DNA of 64,000 nucleotides, taken from positions 39,787,979-39,851,978 of the forward strand of contig OX421963.1 in the NCBI GenBank assembly GCA_949128115.1. The letters run 5' to 3'. Below are positions 24,580 through 37,133 of this stretch, one piece after another. The DNA is from Anaspis maculata (taxonomy: Eukaryota > Arthropoda > Insecta > Coleoptera > Scraptiidae). The stretch's first letter is position 1; the number at the start of each line of letters is the position of its first letter. Made by a program: the position numbers and the translations under genes. Under the pieces are notes generated by a model, which worked only from the letters and a program-made list of their open reading frames with translations, was not told the DNA's origin and did not search any database.

Positions 24580-26039
24580 AATTATAACTTCGATGTAAAC
24601 CTATATACATACGAAATTATGCTTCTGAAAGGCCCCAGTGCCCTTGCAAGAATCCTCTGCGACGCTCAGCAAGCATCAGATAAGTAATTCGAAAATTCGC
24701 CCTGCTTGCAATAAGATTTGCGCTGACTTGTCCTCTCAGGATTAATAATTCCATTAATCCGGTTAAAAACGTTCAGCTGGTGCGGAGATGTCTTGGAACA
24801 ATACCCACTAACGGGGCTCCGCTCCGGGGCTCTGGATTCTGGAAGCCCAGCACAACTGGAAATTTTATTGATTAAATAAAATCGTTATTCACAAGATAAT
24901 AAAATTCGAAGTTCGCACCCTGGTGGAACTCCAAGCCTGGCCTGAACCCCCAGGAGGTAGTTTGAAATGCAGAGAATTTATGGAGTTCCTGTCAACTTGC
25001 CGCGCGGTTGGAAGTGGGAGTTTCGGAACAATAAAAGCTACTAACTTTAACTGAGTAATTATCTTACAATACCTAGCTCTAGGTCTATCGGCAGTCAGCT
25101 GAAATTTGTCAGCTTCATCAGAAGTTGCAGGAATAAATCATTCTTGGAACTGTTCGTATTTTTTCATTTTTTTTGGCTTTCTAGCTGCCCCCGTGCGAAG
25201 TGATTCAAGGTAAAGCTGCACTGGATTGAAAGCTTTGACTGGTTTTTCCCAATTCCAGCTACGACATCTTACGGTTTAGTTACAGACCTATCGTCACGCA
25301 CTACTATCGGCCTTTTGTTGATAAGAAAATGGAAATTGAAGCGATTGCTCATTGATTCATTTTGAACAAGTTTACTCACAACTCACCTCCATTATTCCAA
25401 AGAAGGTTGAAGCAGAGGCCTTTTTTCAGAATAGCAGTTAGGCCTTAAGTTGGGCTTACAATTCGAGAGGTGAACATTACAGATATTCATGTGTCCAATT
25501 TGGTTTTTTCATAATTTTTACCTCCTGCGTATGATTTCGTTGTCAAACTGAAATTTCAGACAAAAACAATGGCTCTAAAAGATAAAACTGGGGAAAATTT
25601 AGGGTATCGAGAGTCCTATTAGTTCGAAACAAAAATCATGTTTTTGTTGGACTTTCGATCCGTGAAATTCCAAAACCGCTGGAGGTAAGACATGAAGCTT
25701 CATAATGTAATGGTTGAAACTAGGAGAGAAACTTTTTTTTCACGAACGGGGTTTGGTTGGGACACATTGGAAATTTGCACTGGTTTACATATTACCCTGT
25801 ACAAACTTTGTTTGGGCGCTCTCGAGTTTTGTATCTATAGGTGGACTGCCAGAAGATGGGACTAATGGAAACAGCAAACCGAATTGAGATATTCGTCGGG
25901 AATCAAAAGTTACATCGTTTTGAAAAGAGGGAAAATTTTCGGTCGCAGATTAAGTGGTGCGTAGTTTAGTTGACACCCTTTATATTATTCCAGCATCATT
26001 ACCAGCGCTGCCGCTAAATATGGTTGCTCGTTGATCTTA
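23421..26039. other. Largely unique DNA, no confident gene
   Basis: GAATACAGAGCCG at 23689 and CGCTCTGTATT at 23743 form a small hairpin. The remainder (24000-26000) has no recognised repeat copies apart from the CT run and no reading frame with protein-like features. It may hold regulatory DNA, but nothing specific is seen. Confidence 0.35.
24513..24576. repeat. (CT)n microsatellite
   Basis: CTCT runs with a few interruptions, the last 35 bases being pure CT. Confidence 0.9.
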
Positions 26040-26208
26040 AGGTGCGTTCAGTCAGCTTATTTAGCCGCAAGTTTTACTTTTAGTCGTAAGCGCTGCCTCT
26101 CTTATTGGCTGTTCTGAGAAGGTTGGTTCATAAGGGCCAATACGCGTCGCTGCCCTTGCGACTAAAATTAAAACTTGCGGCTAAATAAGCTGACTGATGA
26201 ACGCACCG
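26040..26208. mobile_element. MITE, 169 bp, TTA target duplication (PIF/Harbinger-like)
   Basis: GGTGCGTTCA, then CAGCTTATTTAGCCGCAAG and TTTTAGTCG on the left, are mirrored on the right through GAACGCACC. TTA lies on both sides (26037-26039 and 26209-26211), fitting the TWA duplications of PIF/Harbinger elements. The class assignment rests on the target site only. Confidence 0.75.
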
Positions 26209-26579
26209 TTAGTGATGGTAATTTCAAAATGTATTGAAGCCTACCGCACGTAGTTTGCGGCAAAAATGGATGAGAAAATCAAGAAATTAATGTATGTAAG
26301 CCGAACCAGCGGCACCTTTGATTTGAACAAAAAATACAAGTGGACGCCAACGATTTCAGCGCGCTACATCAAGTAGGTATCAAGTTACCTCATGGAATTG
26401 TTCTACGACTATAAGACGTTCGCTGTCGTTCTGGATGCGAGAAATAGATTCCGAATGGTCTGGAATGAAGGTATAACGATGGAGATTGACCGTTGTACCT
26501 GGGCCGATCCATCTGGGCTGCCGTCCGTTCCCGGCTGGTCGTGTCCGTTGCCAAGTGCTTCTGCGGGTCTGTTATCAAT

Positions 26580-27195
26580 TAGTGTAGAGTTTCGACCCAG
26601 TTCGAGGATGCTGAGCTGAGACCCGTTGATGCTGCGTCTCGATCCACCTGGAAGACGTAGAGTTTAAACCTTCCGACGATGCGTTTCGACCCACCTGGAG
26701 GATGCTAGGTTGAGACTCTGGTTGATGCATATCGATCTACCTGGAGAATGTAGAGTTGAGATCCATTGATAATGCGTTTCGATCCCCCTCGAGGACGTAG
26801 AGTTGAGATCCTTCCAGAATGAGTTTTGACCCACCTAGAGGCTGATGACTTGCTACTTTTCAACGAGTTTCGACCCACCTCTGAGATGTAGAGTTGCCGC
26901 CCTTGGATAATGAGATTCGATCCGCCTCCGAAAGACGAGTTGAAACCCGTTGATAACGAGTTTAGACCCATCTCCAGGTATTCGACTTGAGACCCCTCCG
27001 ATGGTAAGTTTCGATCCATCTTCAGGTAGTAGAGTTAAAATCCGTTGATGATGAGTTCTGATCCATCTTCAGGATGCTGAGTCGAAATTCTTTGACGATG
27101 AGTTTCGACCCAGCTCGAGGATGCAGAGTTGAGACTTCTAGAATATGCGTTTTAATCAACCTGGAGAACGCATAGTCAAGACCCGATAGAAACGA
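26580..27195. repeat. 47-bp minisatellite, about 13 units
   Basis: The motif CGACCCACCTGGAGGATG followed by GTAGAGTTGAGACC and GTTGATGATG recurs. Unit anchors (CGAYCCA) fall at 26593, 26640, 26687, 26733, 26780, 26827, 26871, 26918, 26964, 27012, 27059, 27106 and 27153, a period of 46-48 bp. Because 47 is not a multiple of three, frames through it are not proteins. It is not a CRISPR array: units are degenerate and have no unique spacers. Confidence 0.92.
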
Positions 27196-27477
27196 GTTCT
27201 CTCGTTTCTATATTTCTTGTAACGGAGTGATAACTTCAGCAAACGGAGGGCTTACGGTTGAGCTTTATCGTTGAGAGTGTATGATGGGGCTTACGCGTTC
27301 GTTCTGAATCTGCCTGCATGTGCTGGTGTGTGCTATGCCATGAGTGCCATTGAGTCACATTTCCGCCTCGCCCTTTGTTGGGTATCCAACGACGCGGCCG
27401 TTCAGATAGGGACTTTGTAAAATGAATTGTTATTAGGGCTCGAACTGGATAGTGTAGACGGCGATTATTTAGTGTTG

Positions 27478-27670
27478 GGCTGGAAACATACTGGAGCGGT
27501 GAGCAACGCGACGATGAGAGCGGAAAGCAAGGCGACGAAAACAAACGCACATATTCCAATTAGGGGACAACTGAAGGGTCGCCCTTGCACATAATATGTA
27601 TTGTTATTTTAGTCGCTTTGCTCTTCGCTCTCAACGTCGCGTTGCTCACCGCTCCAGTATGTTTTCAGCC
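27478..27670. repeat. Inverted repeat, about 60-bp arms
   Basis: GGCTGGAAACATACTGGAGC and GGTGAGCAACGCGACG at 27478-27537 are mirrored at 27612-27670. The spacer is about 75 bp. Possibly a MITE; the ends and target site are unclear. Confidence 0.7.
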
Positions 27671-27739
27671 TTGGAGTAAGAATTATTTCGACCACTCTCC
27701 GAATCGGCTGTTCGGCGAACACCTGTATGGTAATGCTAC

Positions 27740-27960
27740 AAGCGGCGATTCTGGAAAACACGCGATCTTTCTAGACTCTTCCATTGGGTCGCAGTGTACA
27801 AGTGCGGGGCTCTGGACATTTTCAGAATATACACGATGGCTTGGCATTGAAATACCTGGGGAGACTTCAACGTTCGATCAAAAAACATTAGCTGAATTGG
27901 CGAAGGAGCCGACATACCAGTGGTGGAAGCACGCCCCGTCAATCGGTTACGAAATTCGTG
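27740..27960 (+). repeat. LTR-like fragment related to the gypsy LTR at 44615
   Basis: TTTCTAGACTCTTCCATTGG, GGCTCTGGACATTTTC and AATTGGCGAAGGAGCCG occur in the same order as TTCTAGACCGTTCAATCG, GCTCTGGTGCTTTC and AATTGGTGAAGGCACCG in the LTR at 44615-45132. The similarity is moderate. The 135-codon open frame here (27585-27992) starts with TTG and has no Met, so it is not called a gene. Confidence 0.35.
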
Positions 27961-28049
27961 TTCGTATACGAACTTTGCTAGCACGCAAATAAAGATTCGT
28001 TATTACCGAGAGTGTGTTTAACTGTGAATCCAGGAGGTACCACAGCCGA

Positions 28050-28345
28050 CATTTCACAATTCAAGATGGTAGAAACAATTTAAAATAGGCCTTCTTTTGT
28101 TCCTGATGCTTTTTAATTAAAGTTATCAGAAAGCCAAAACCAGTAATGTGTCATGAAGAAATAGACCTTTCTTGTCAATTCAAGACTACAACCAATGAAT
28201 CGGGTCATCTGCTGAGGAGCTATTGCAAGTTGAAGCAAAGTCTACTTTCCGGTTTTTTTTTTCATTTCCACATAATTGACCCAAACTTAGGTATCCTGTC
28301 CGCCAATCCGCCATATGCTCATTTTTCAACCGATTATCTCAAATT
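28050..28345 (+). repeat. Extra direct copy of the J arm
   Basis: The blocks AAGATGGTAGAAACAATT, GAAATAGACCTTTC and GGGTCATCTGCTGAGGAGC are repeated in the same order and orientation at 28420-28600. This makes two tandem copies of the J arm left of element A2. Confidence 0.7.
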
Positions 28346-28349
28346 TGGT

Positions 28350-30870
28350 ATCAATGGCTAGCCAATTAAACAGGCTACCTTTTTCATGTGAGAAAATGAC
28401 CGATATGTCAAAATCCAAGATGGCGGAAGCAATTGAATATGGAATTTCTTTTGTCCTCATTGCTTTTCAATAAAAATTAGCAGAAAGTCAGAAGCAATCA
28501 TTATTATGAAGGAATAGACTTTCCTCGACAATTCAAGACCGCAACCAATCAAATCGGGTCATCTGCTGAAGAGCTATGGCGAGTTGAAGCGAAGCCAACC
28601 TACCGGTTCCTTATTCCCGCGTAAATGACCCAAATTTAAGAAACCTGTAGTGGAACCACGAGCACGAGCACTCGACAGTTGTCGATCTCGACAATTTCCC
28701 CTTTCCTCTCTACACCCTTCACCCTAATTTCCCCTTTCCCCTCTACACCCCTCACCCTTTTAGTACAGGAAAAATAGTAAAAAAATCAGCAAAACCTCGG
28801 AATAAATATGGACGTCATGAAAATTTGATATTCTGTCCAGAATTGAGTGCTCTACAACATATCCAAAATCGCCAAAAATCGCACCCGGGGGTTTTGAGTT
28901 ATTGGAGGGGGGGTAAAAAATTGCTGGTAAAAATGGAGGGGATGGAACCCGTCAACCCATTGGATGCGAATATATTATAGTTCGACGTATCATATCCCAT
29001 TGATACCATTTTGGCACCAAAAGTGTCCATCATTGTTGAGGGGGAGTAGTGGGGGGGCGAAGCTCTGCTAGGTGGTCCATTTTGTTTTTCTGGACATGTA
29101 GAACCGATCACGACAAGTTTGGTATCTTTTCCGACTAAATTCAATCTCCTAAACTCGTATCTGATGTGTAAATTCGGATGAAAACAAGTTTGAACAAGTT
29201 AACTTGAGAAAACTTGGTTTTTCTTTGACAATTTTGACGATTTTTTCTTCACTGTTGGAGGTGTTTATTTTCAGAAAATTCCTAGGCACCCTTAAATTGA
29301 AGTGTATTCTCCACAAAAATCATCCACTCGATGTATAATTTTGTTACTCAAGTCTAAAAAATCGATTTGAACTTGAGCCGGCGCGGCGCGTCGTCTACTA
29401 CTGACCAGAACACTACAGCATGCACCTTTAAATGGAAACACCTCAAACTATTGGAGAAAACACAACTCATCTTCGAAAATTGGAGCATTTGTGTGAAACT
29501 GAATTCCCTATACCATGAACAAAATCGCCATGAATCGCAATGCAGGATTTTGAGTTTTTCGAGGAGGAGAATAACACTTTGACAGGATTCATACTCTATG
29601 AACTGTTACCTCTCCCCTAAAATAACTCAAAACCCTGCAGTGCGATTCATGGCGATTTTGTTTATGTTATAGGGAATTCAATTCTTCACAGATCCTCCAA
29701 TTTGCAAAGATGAGTTGTTATTTCTTCAATAGTTTGAGGTGTTTTCATTTAAGGTTGCATGCTGTAGTGCAAACTGTAGCATGCTGTAGTGTGTTCTGGT
29801 CAGTAGTAGACGACGTGCCGCGCCGGCTCAAGTTCAAATCGATTTTTCAAACTCGTTAAACAAAATTTTACATCGAGTGGATGATTTTTGTGGAGAATAC
29901 ACTTCAATTGAATGGTCTCTGACATTTTTTTGAAAATGAACACCTCCAACAGTAAACAAAAAATTCGTGAAAATTGTCAAAGAAAAAACAAGTTTTCTCA
30001 AGTTAACTTGTTCAAACTTGTTTTCATCAGAATTTACGCATCGGATACGAGTTCAGGAGATTGAATTTAGTCGGAAAAGATATCAAACTTGTCGTGATCG
30101 GTTCTACATAGCCAGAAAAACAAAATGGACCACCTAGCAGAGCTTCGCCCCCCCACTACTCCCCTTCAACAATGATGGACACTTTTTGTGCCAAAATGGT
30201 ATCAATGGGATATGATACGTTGAACTATAATGTATTCGCATCCAATGGGTTGACGGGTTCTATCCCCTCCATTTTTACCAGCAATTTTTTACCCCCCCTT
30301 CAATAACTCAAAACCCCCGGGTGCGATTTTTGGCGATTTTGGATATGTTGTAGAACACTCAATTCCGAACAGAATATCAAATTTTCAGGACGTCCATATT
30401 TTTTCCGAGGTTGAAATCTATCTTTCTTGTACTATTTAGAAAACGGGAAATTGTCGAGATCGACAACTGTCGAGTGCTCGTGGTCGACTGACCGCCATAT
30501 CCCCATTTCCAAAACGATTTTTTCTAATTCGGTATCAATGAAACTATTGAAAATGGACCTTATTCGTCCTTGTTGATGGAATAGAAAACCGGAAAGTAGG
30601 TTTCGCTTCGACTCGCAGTAGCTCCTCAGCAGATGATCCGATTTGATTGGTTGCGGTCTTGAATTGTCGAGGAAGGTCTGTTCCTTCATAATACATTATT
30701 GGTTTTGTTTTTCTCCTAATTTTTAATGAAGGGCATCAACGAGTTCTCGGCTTCTTTGTTCAAAAGAAGGCCTATACTAATTTGTTTCTGCCAACTTGAA
30801 TTTTCATTAGTCCGCCATTTTGAAATACGGAAATAATAGGCTATTCAACTGGCTAGCCAATGCTGAAAAG
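28350..30870. repeat. Palindrome J, with element A copy 2 at its centre
   Basis: ATGGCTAGCCA near 28353 and GCACTCGACAGTTGTCGATC near 28668 are mirrored at about 30860 and 30455-30475. The arms enclose element A2. A 33-bp duplication (CCCCTTTCC...CACCCTAATTT) lies just left of A2 at about 28712-28778. No coding frame. Confidence 0.75.
28762..30433. mobile_element. Foldback element A, copy 2 (complete)
   Basis: Begins AGTACAGGAAAAATAG and ends CTTTCTTGTACT; 1672 bp; both arms closely match copy 1. Flanking five-mers (CTTTT and ATTTA) do not match, so the target duplication has decayed or the insertion was followed by rearrangement. No coding capacity recognised. Confidence 0.85.
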
Positions 30871-32695
30871 TTCTAGAAAATCGAGGACGAAATAAAAAAA
30901 TTTGGAGGAAAAATTCTGAGCACGATTTTTTATGGCCCACCCGGTATAAGGTTTTTTTTTTGGCGAAATAGTTTATTTAAAATAGGTATTTTTTGTTCTC
31001 AAACAAATACTTGAGGTAAATTTAATAATTATAAATTCTACATCCGCTCCGAAAACTGCGGCTCGATCATGAATAATTTTACACGGCTACAAAAAATTCA
31101 GCTTTGAAAAAAATGGACATAAATAATCTGGACCAACAATACAACCCCGAAATAGCTTACATTTTGCATTCAACTTTGTATGGCTGTTTGAGCTAGCCGT
31201 TACGGAGAAATTACTTATATTTAAAAAACATGTTTGCTACCATGCTCGATGATGATTTCTACCACCCACCTACAATACTGTAGAGAAGTACAGGTAGGTG
31301 CCTACGCAGCAAGAAAAATATTTACAGAAGTAATATATAACAAGTGCAATGAAAATTATCGATAATTTTTGGAAAGAGCACGAGTGCCTTTTTCAGTTTA
31401 ATTTGCATGAGTGAGGTTTGTTAAGAATTATAGATGTATTTTCATTGCACGAAATATATTTTATCAGAAAATTTCATGAATCAAGAAATCTTTCACGCCT
31501 ATGACATTTTCAACAAGTCACTCTAGCATTGTCGTCAGGGAATGACTACCTACGACCAAAGAATTAACACGGGGTCGCAAGGTTCCTTGGGTGATGCACC
31601 TACTATACAGACGAATTTGTGGAAAAATTGGCCTACATTGCCAAGTCGTTGCAGCACAGGACTCCATTTTTGTGGTCCAAGGAATTATATCGGCGACATA
31701 TATTCGCAATTAAATGCTTAGTTGAATGATCAAGAGCACCTATTAGAATATCCTAAACACACAGCAATTTTGCAGTCCTAATCTGTCGGTCCGAGTCAAT
31801 GAGCCAATTACAAATCTCAGCAGCTAGGTAGGTCGCCGTACCTGATGCAATATTTGTCAGAGACTCCGACTCAGAAATAAGCAACAAACCCGTTAAATTG
31901 GCGAAGAAGCGTTGGAGAACTTGCCAAATCCATCGCGAAGCTGCTGGACTTTTCTAGAGCTCTCGCGAATAATCAGGCTCTAGCAACACACACCTACTGA
32001 GTACTGAGCTTGAGACTGAAATGAAACAGTCGCAACAAAAACCTTCAAGAACTTTTCGTAAGGATGTACGAGAGGACGAATAATGCCAGAAGATATCGAA
32101 CGCGTAGTCAGAAGCAATTTATCATTATTAAAATAAGTATACATATATATTTGATTGTACTTGGATAGGTCGTATTTTTAAAGAGCATGTGTGGCGCATA
32201 CATAATTTCGTGCATAACTCGACGGTAGCAACGCTGGGCGAGGCCAAGAGTTGAATGGGGCACTGCCGGCTGCCAGTATGTAGTACTAGTGGACGAGCGA
32301 CAGGGCGGGTCTCATCTGGTTCTAGGCCGGGTAGTTTTAGGCAACCCCTCCCCCAATATAATATACATGCAACCGGCAGTACGGTAATGTGTAGATAGAA
32401 ACCTCAAGCGCAGTCAGGGAGGCATTAACTAGATAACTCAAAGCGGGACACATAGAAGCCCACTCATGATGATCAACTAAATAATAATCTTCATAAGAAT
32501 AATACGACGCTCCTTGGTATGCAGGTTCTTTCGAATTATAACGGTTATCTATGGCCCAAATCGTACGTCCAGTATTTCGAGACCACCAGTTATTTTCACT
32601 ACGATTCGGGAATCACACTCATTTCAAAGCAGCCAACACCGTATAAATGTGAGACTTGCAATTTCCTCCAAAAGTATCCGTCTCATCGTAAATGA
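30871..32695. other. Intergenic with one repeat V copy, no gene
   Basis: About 31870-31990 carries repeat V (AATTGGCGAAGAAGCG, GCGAAGCTGCTGGAC, TTCTAGAGCTCTCGCG), similar to 4080-4240 and 34230-34360. A GC-richer stretch at 32225-32345 resembles nothing identified. No credible coding frame. Confidence 0.35.
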
Positions 32696-33998
32696 GATTC
32701 CGCACATTCCTTATGGCATTTGGCTCCTCAGGGAATTTGGCTCAAATTTTAATATGTTGTAGCCCTTGTTGAGGTGATCAAACTTTATCCTTGCGCAAAT
32801 CCTCTAAACTCAACGGTTCACCCTCTAGATGGGGTGGAATGCCAGTAGTCACAGAACTAATTTATTGCAATTATGGGCTTCAATGAGCAAAAGGTTGATC
32901 TATTTTGACGCCACGAGGTGGTTCTAGGGTTATACTTGCCATAAATTTGAGCTGGTCAAAATATCTCATATAGACCCCTATTTTTAGAACCATCTCTAGC
33001 ATTTCGAAAAATGACTGAAAATTCAAAGTTGAATAACGACCAAAATAAACGGGGAATTTTTTTTTGATTTCTGACACGGTATGTTCAAAGTGATGCTGAT
33101 CCATTATTTCTTGGGATCAACCCCTAAAATCTGGCGTTCACCCTCCAATAAATTATGAACTTCTGCTCTGCGCTACTGGAAATAAATTGTTTCTTGTTAA
33201 GTTAAAATGAATCTCTACTATTTCAGCATCATATCTAGGAAAGGGTGACACATGATACATATATACATATTCATCCCTTATGTCTACCCACCCTTACTTT
33301 TATAGCACCTATACCCTGGTAGTGTTTCCAGAATGATTAGTTCAACTCATTCAACTAGAAAATGTGCAACAAGTGCTTCCACTGCCAATTTGGGAGAAAC
33401 TATTATGATATAGGGGCTATAGGGGTAAGGGGTAGACATAAGAGATCAAAATGGACCAACTTTTTCAACACATACAGTCGTAGAAACTTATTTTAACTTA
33501 TCAAGAAACAATTTATTTCTGATAGGGCAGAGCAGAAGTTGATAATTCAGTGGAGGGTGAACGTCATATTTTAGGAGTTGGTTTGCAAGAAATAATGGAT
33601 CAGCATCACTTTGAACATACCGTGTCAGAAATTCAAAAAAATTACCCGTTTATTTTGGTCGTTATTCAACTTTGAATTTTCAGTCATTTTCCGAAATGCT
33701 AGGGCTGGTTCTAAAAATAGAGGTCTATGAGATATTTTGACCAGCTCAAAGTTATGGCAAGTATAACCCTAGAACCACCTCGTGGCGTCAAAATAGCTCC
33801 ATCTTTTGCTCATTGAAGCCCATAATTGCAATAAATTAGTTCTGTGACTACCGGCATTCCACCCCCTCTAGAGGTTGAACCGTTGAGTTTAGAAAATTTG
33901 CGCAATGATAAAGTTTGATCACTTCAACAAGGGCTACAACATATCAAAGTTTGAGCTAAATCCCCCGGGGAGCCAAATCCCATGAGGAATATGCGGGG
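32696..33998. repeat. Long palindrome H, about 1.3 kb
   Basis: CACGAGGTGGTTCTAGGGTT at 32913 is mirrored near 33765-33785. CAACGGTTCACCCTCTAGA at 32811, ATTATGGGCTTCAATGAGC and TTTGGCTCC are likewise mirrored. The centre is about 33330, with less similar sequence from 33200 to 33450. The 74-codon minus frame at 32880-33104 lies within an arm and is a by-product. Confidence 0.8.
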
Positions 33999-34193
33999 TC
34001 CTTTGAACGAAATGTCGTCATCTTCAACGCAACACCCAAAAGGTTAAAATCATGTTTGTCACTAACTACATCTATCAGGTCGTTCAATTGCCACAACTGC
34101 ACCAGCTCCAGTTATCCAACTCCGACATTACACTAACGTTGCATTCACCTTCTCTTTTAGACACACCCCATCTAACCTACTCGTATATTGTAT

Positions 34194-34516
34194 TGTTAGG
34201 AAGCTCGCTAGAGATCACGACGTCCGAATGAGACACATCTGCAAAATTGGCGGAGGAGCCGTGCATCAAGAGCTTGCCGGATAAATGCGAACTTGATGAG
34301 AATGATGAGATGAAAATTTCTAGAGCCCCGGCGAATGTACTAATGTACTGGAGGCCAATGCTGGAATACAGGCCAATACCAGAAGACGCCTGAAATATTT
34401 TCTTACACAACACACGAGTATATAAGGTGCGAACGTTTATCTGTCAATTAGGTAATAAAGTAGGTACCCAACGCAAAACTTGATATTGCAAAAATCAACA
34501 TCATATATACCTAACA
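34194..34516 (+). mobile_element. Probable solo LTR of a Ty3/gypsy-type retrotransposon
   Basis: It begins TGTTAGG and ends CCTAACA, the short inverted ends typical of LTRs. It contains TATATAAGG (34420) in the position of an LTR promoter and block V (AATTGGCGGAGGAGCCG at 34243). The last bases, ATACCTAACA followed by ATAATG, are the same as at the end of the LTR at 44615-45132. No internal retroviral-type genes are next to it and no flanking duplication was found. Confidence 0.6.
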
Positions 34517-35768
34517 ATAATGGAAACTACCTAACTTGAAAATGGACCATCATCTTCGATGGATCTCAATTTTCTTCTGCCACGTTCCATGATTTTCTGT
34601 ATCAATTTCTCAAATGCGAAATTCTCCAATGTTATTGAAAAATGTGACGCCGTAATTGGTCTTTATTTGCAGCTTCCTATCCCTTGTCGTATACTATTCT
34701 GCTCTTCTCCGATTCTGCTCAATACTTATCAAAAATCTTATATTGGTCGAGCTTGCGGTACATTGGGAGGCAGGAGCTCTGAGAAATTAATCCTGCTGTT
34801 GTCCAGAGAATGATCGAACATGGCAGAAGAAAACTGAGAGCCATCAAAGATAATGGCCCATCTTCAATATGTTAAATATGAATTTGAAATTGTTAAAGAT
34901 GCTGCTAGTTTTTGCAATATTAAGCTACAAAATTAAAACTATCCAAAAAAAGTTATTAGCTTTTAAAAAAATTCCCAAAACTTTTGGACCATACGTTATG
35001 TTTGGAAATTAACGAAACTGCAAAAACTCCATGAAGGATAATGCCTACTGTTTACAATACCAAGCTTCTCGATGTGGGGATATGTAGATACTACGTAACC
35101 TTGGCAGAAGTGTTAGTGTTGAATTTAAAACAAAGAAGCTTACAAAGAAAAACCGTATAATGTCGTCTTCGACGAACAATTCCAGAAATTCCCATGCGGA
35201 AGTACTCAAGACTTCATCGTTCGAAGTTTCGTGTGTGTGGCATTTCACATTTCCTTGCATGCGTGTCCCTTTCTAGTTCTCTATACTTAGTTCATTTCGC
35301 AGAGTCCCAGTGCATTTCAAATGCAGTGCAAATGTCACTTCGCTGTTTGATGTCGCCAATAATAGTAGCTTAATTTCCAATACGAGTAAAATCACCCAAT
35401 ATACTAGGTATACCGCTTTCAATTTTCAAGTCCAAAATGCTGAAGTGTGGACAACTGAAATAAACGTGACATGACTTATGAATAATGAACAAACAATTGT
35501 ATGTTTCTGAAAGGTTAATTTCATGCAACACAACTTTGTACAACTTTAATAACTCATTATACAACTTGATGGTGCTTGTAATATGATAATTGGTTTAAGG
35601 AAACTCGCGGGAAATATACTTAACAAGATAAAAAGCTGACAAAAATTCGACTTGCAAGTAAATTGGGGGCATCCGCTACTTTAACTGGTGTAGGTATGCA
35701 TATATATATCTAACTATGAAAAACGCAAACAAGCGATAAATCGCCCAATTAACTCGATATACTTACCA
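34517..35768. other. Intergenic, no feature recognised
   Basis: AT-rich unique sequence. The reading frames at 34559-34813 and 35045-35260 have no similarity that I recognise. Confidence 0.3.
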
Positions 35769-35986
35769 ATATCCCATACACTTTCTATTTACAGTAGAAT
35801 GACTTTTTGAAGCGAAAATAAAGTGACAAGCTGAGGGGCTACAGTTACGGCTGCAGTTACGCACCTGCAAAGTTTTGGAGCGAAACTATCGCCAGCTATC
35901 GGCCGTATTTTCCCAGCGCCCCGGCTTATAACTTTATTTTTGCTCCAAAAAGTTATTCTACTGAAAATAGAAAGTGTATGGGATAT
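35769..35986. mobile_element. MITE M, copy 1 (218 bp)
   Basis: ATATCCCATACACTTTCTAT and AAAATAAAGTGAC on the left are mirrored on the right, giving arms of about 65-70 bp around a short core. Copy 2 is at 43703-43916 inside the gypsy integrase. Both copies are bounded by ATAT on each side. Confidence 0.85.
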
Positions 35987-36639
35987 AAGTGCATACTTTT
36001 TTACCAAAATTTGTTTGATTTTCCAGCAAATGTGAACCAATCAGTTACCAATTTTGGGCGGAAAATAAAATGAGCACTTAATGAATATCGTCTAACGTAA
36101 GTGAATTTCTGCAAAATATTACGCTACCAATCCAATCCCTAATGTATTGAGGCCTCCCGAAAAGGCCTCTCGCCCGTTATTTGACCAGGACGACTCGCTT
36201 TTGATGCAGGACTCCACTCAAAAATTCATTCCTGCTCGGGGATCGACTTTTTGCGGAAAATTCTGTCGAAAAAAACTGATGTCGAAAGTAGATTGGATTG
36301 GGCGTCGTGTAGACCCATTTTCAAAATCGACACGGTTCCCGTTTTCCGACGGTAATTTTTTCAAAATAAAATTTGCACATTCCGTGAATTTTAAACTACT
36401 TCGACATGCGGTGAGCCCTAGGAAATATTCATTTTTCACCTCTTTTCAAAGGTTTATTACTTTCATCTTGAAATTTCTACAATTCTCTTTACAGCGGTGC
36501 TATTTGTTTTCGGACTCATGTCAGTTTTTGCCAAAATATTAAAATATCATTAACTTGAGTTTTTAGAGGGCTGCAAAGTTGATGGAGACATAACAGGACT
36601 CATGTCACTCTTGCAAATACATCACAGTAGTTATACAGT
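35987..36639. other. Intergenic, no confident gene
   Basis: Plus-strand frame 36147-36542 and minus-strand frame 36218-36439 overlap here. Neither has a recognisable domain, and chance frames of this length occur all over the window. Confidence 0.3.
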
Positions 36640-36967
36640 GTGTTCCATTTTTTTTTGTCAATATTTTATGAGACGGTAGAGCATCGTAAATGCGAAAAAA
36701 AAACAGAAATATAATTTTTTTAAATAGATGAATCACAAATTCTACAAATGTGAAAAAAGTCAGTATGACCAGGTTGTAGGCATGCATTAATTACTTTGCG
36801 TGCCAAATTTGATCAAAATCCAGTGATTAAATTTGGAGTTAGAACCAAAAAAAAAAAACCATTCTCAAAATTCAACTTTCAAAGCCTCTATAAATTTTTT
36901 CGAGGAAGTCCACTTATTTTTTGATGCTCTACCATCTCCTGAAATATTGACAAAAAAAGTGTAACAT
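36640..36967. mobile_element. MITE-like palindrome, about 330 bp
   Basis: TTTTTGTCAATATTTTATGA and GGTAGAGCATCG on the left are mirrored by GATGCTCTACCATC and AATATTGACAAAAA on the right. The ends resemble TACAGTGTGTTCC. The target site is unclear. Confidence 0.65.
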
Positions 36968-37080
36968 CTTTTACCTATATAGGTACAAGGTGGCCCATTG
37001 AAAACGAAACAGACAGATTTTCGGGCATTCGCCCCCATTTTTAGCGCATTTTTGTAAGAAAATGACGCTTATATGGCCGG

Positions 37081-37133
37081 TTTGTCTGTCTGTCCGTCCG
37101 TCCGTCCGTCTGTCCGTCCGTCTGTCTGTCCGT
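37081..37133. repeat. (GTCC/GTCT)n microsatellite
   Basis: Tetranucleotide run of GTCC and GTCT units. Confidence 0.92.

Noticed and set aside
26705..27019. 104-codon frame and possible CRISPR-like regular repeats
   Set aside because: The 47-bp minisatellite explains both. The period is not a multiple of three, and there are no distinct spacers between repeats.
27585..27992. 135-codon open frame with a hydrophobic start
   Set aside because: It starts with TTG, has no Met anywhere, overlaps an inverted repeat at its 5' part and an LTR-like fragment at its 3' part.
28899..29144. Frame repeated in element A copies (also 1494-1676, 2591-2788, 55006-55293)
   Set aside because: It recurs because the DNA is repeated. 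Start positions differ, no domain is recognisable, and it is also present in both inverted arms, so it is no evidence of a protein.
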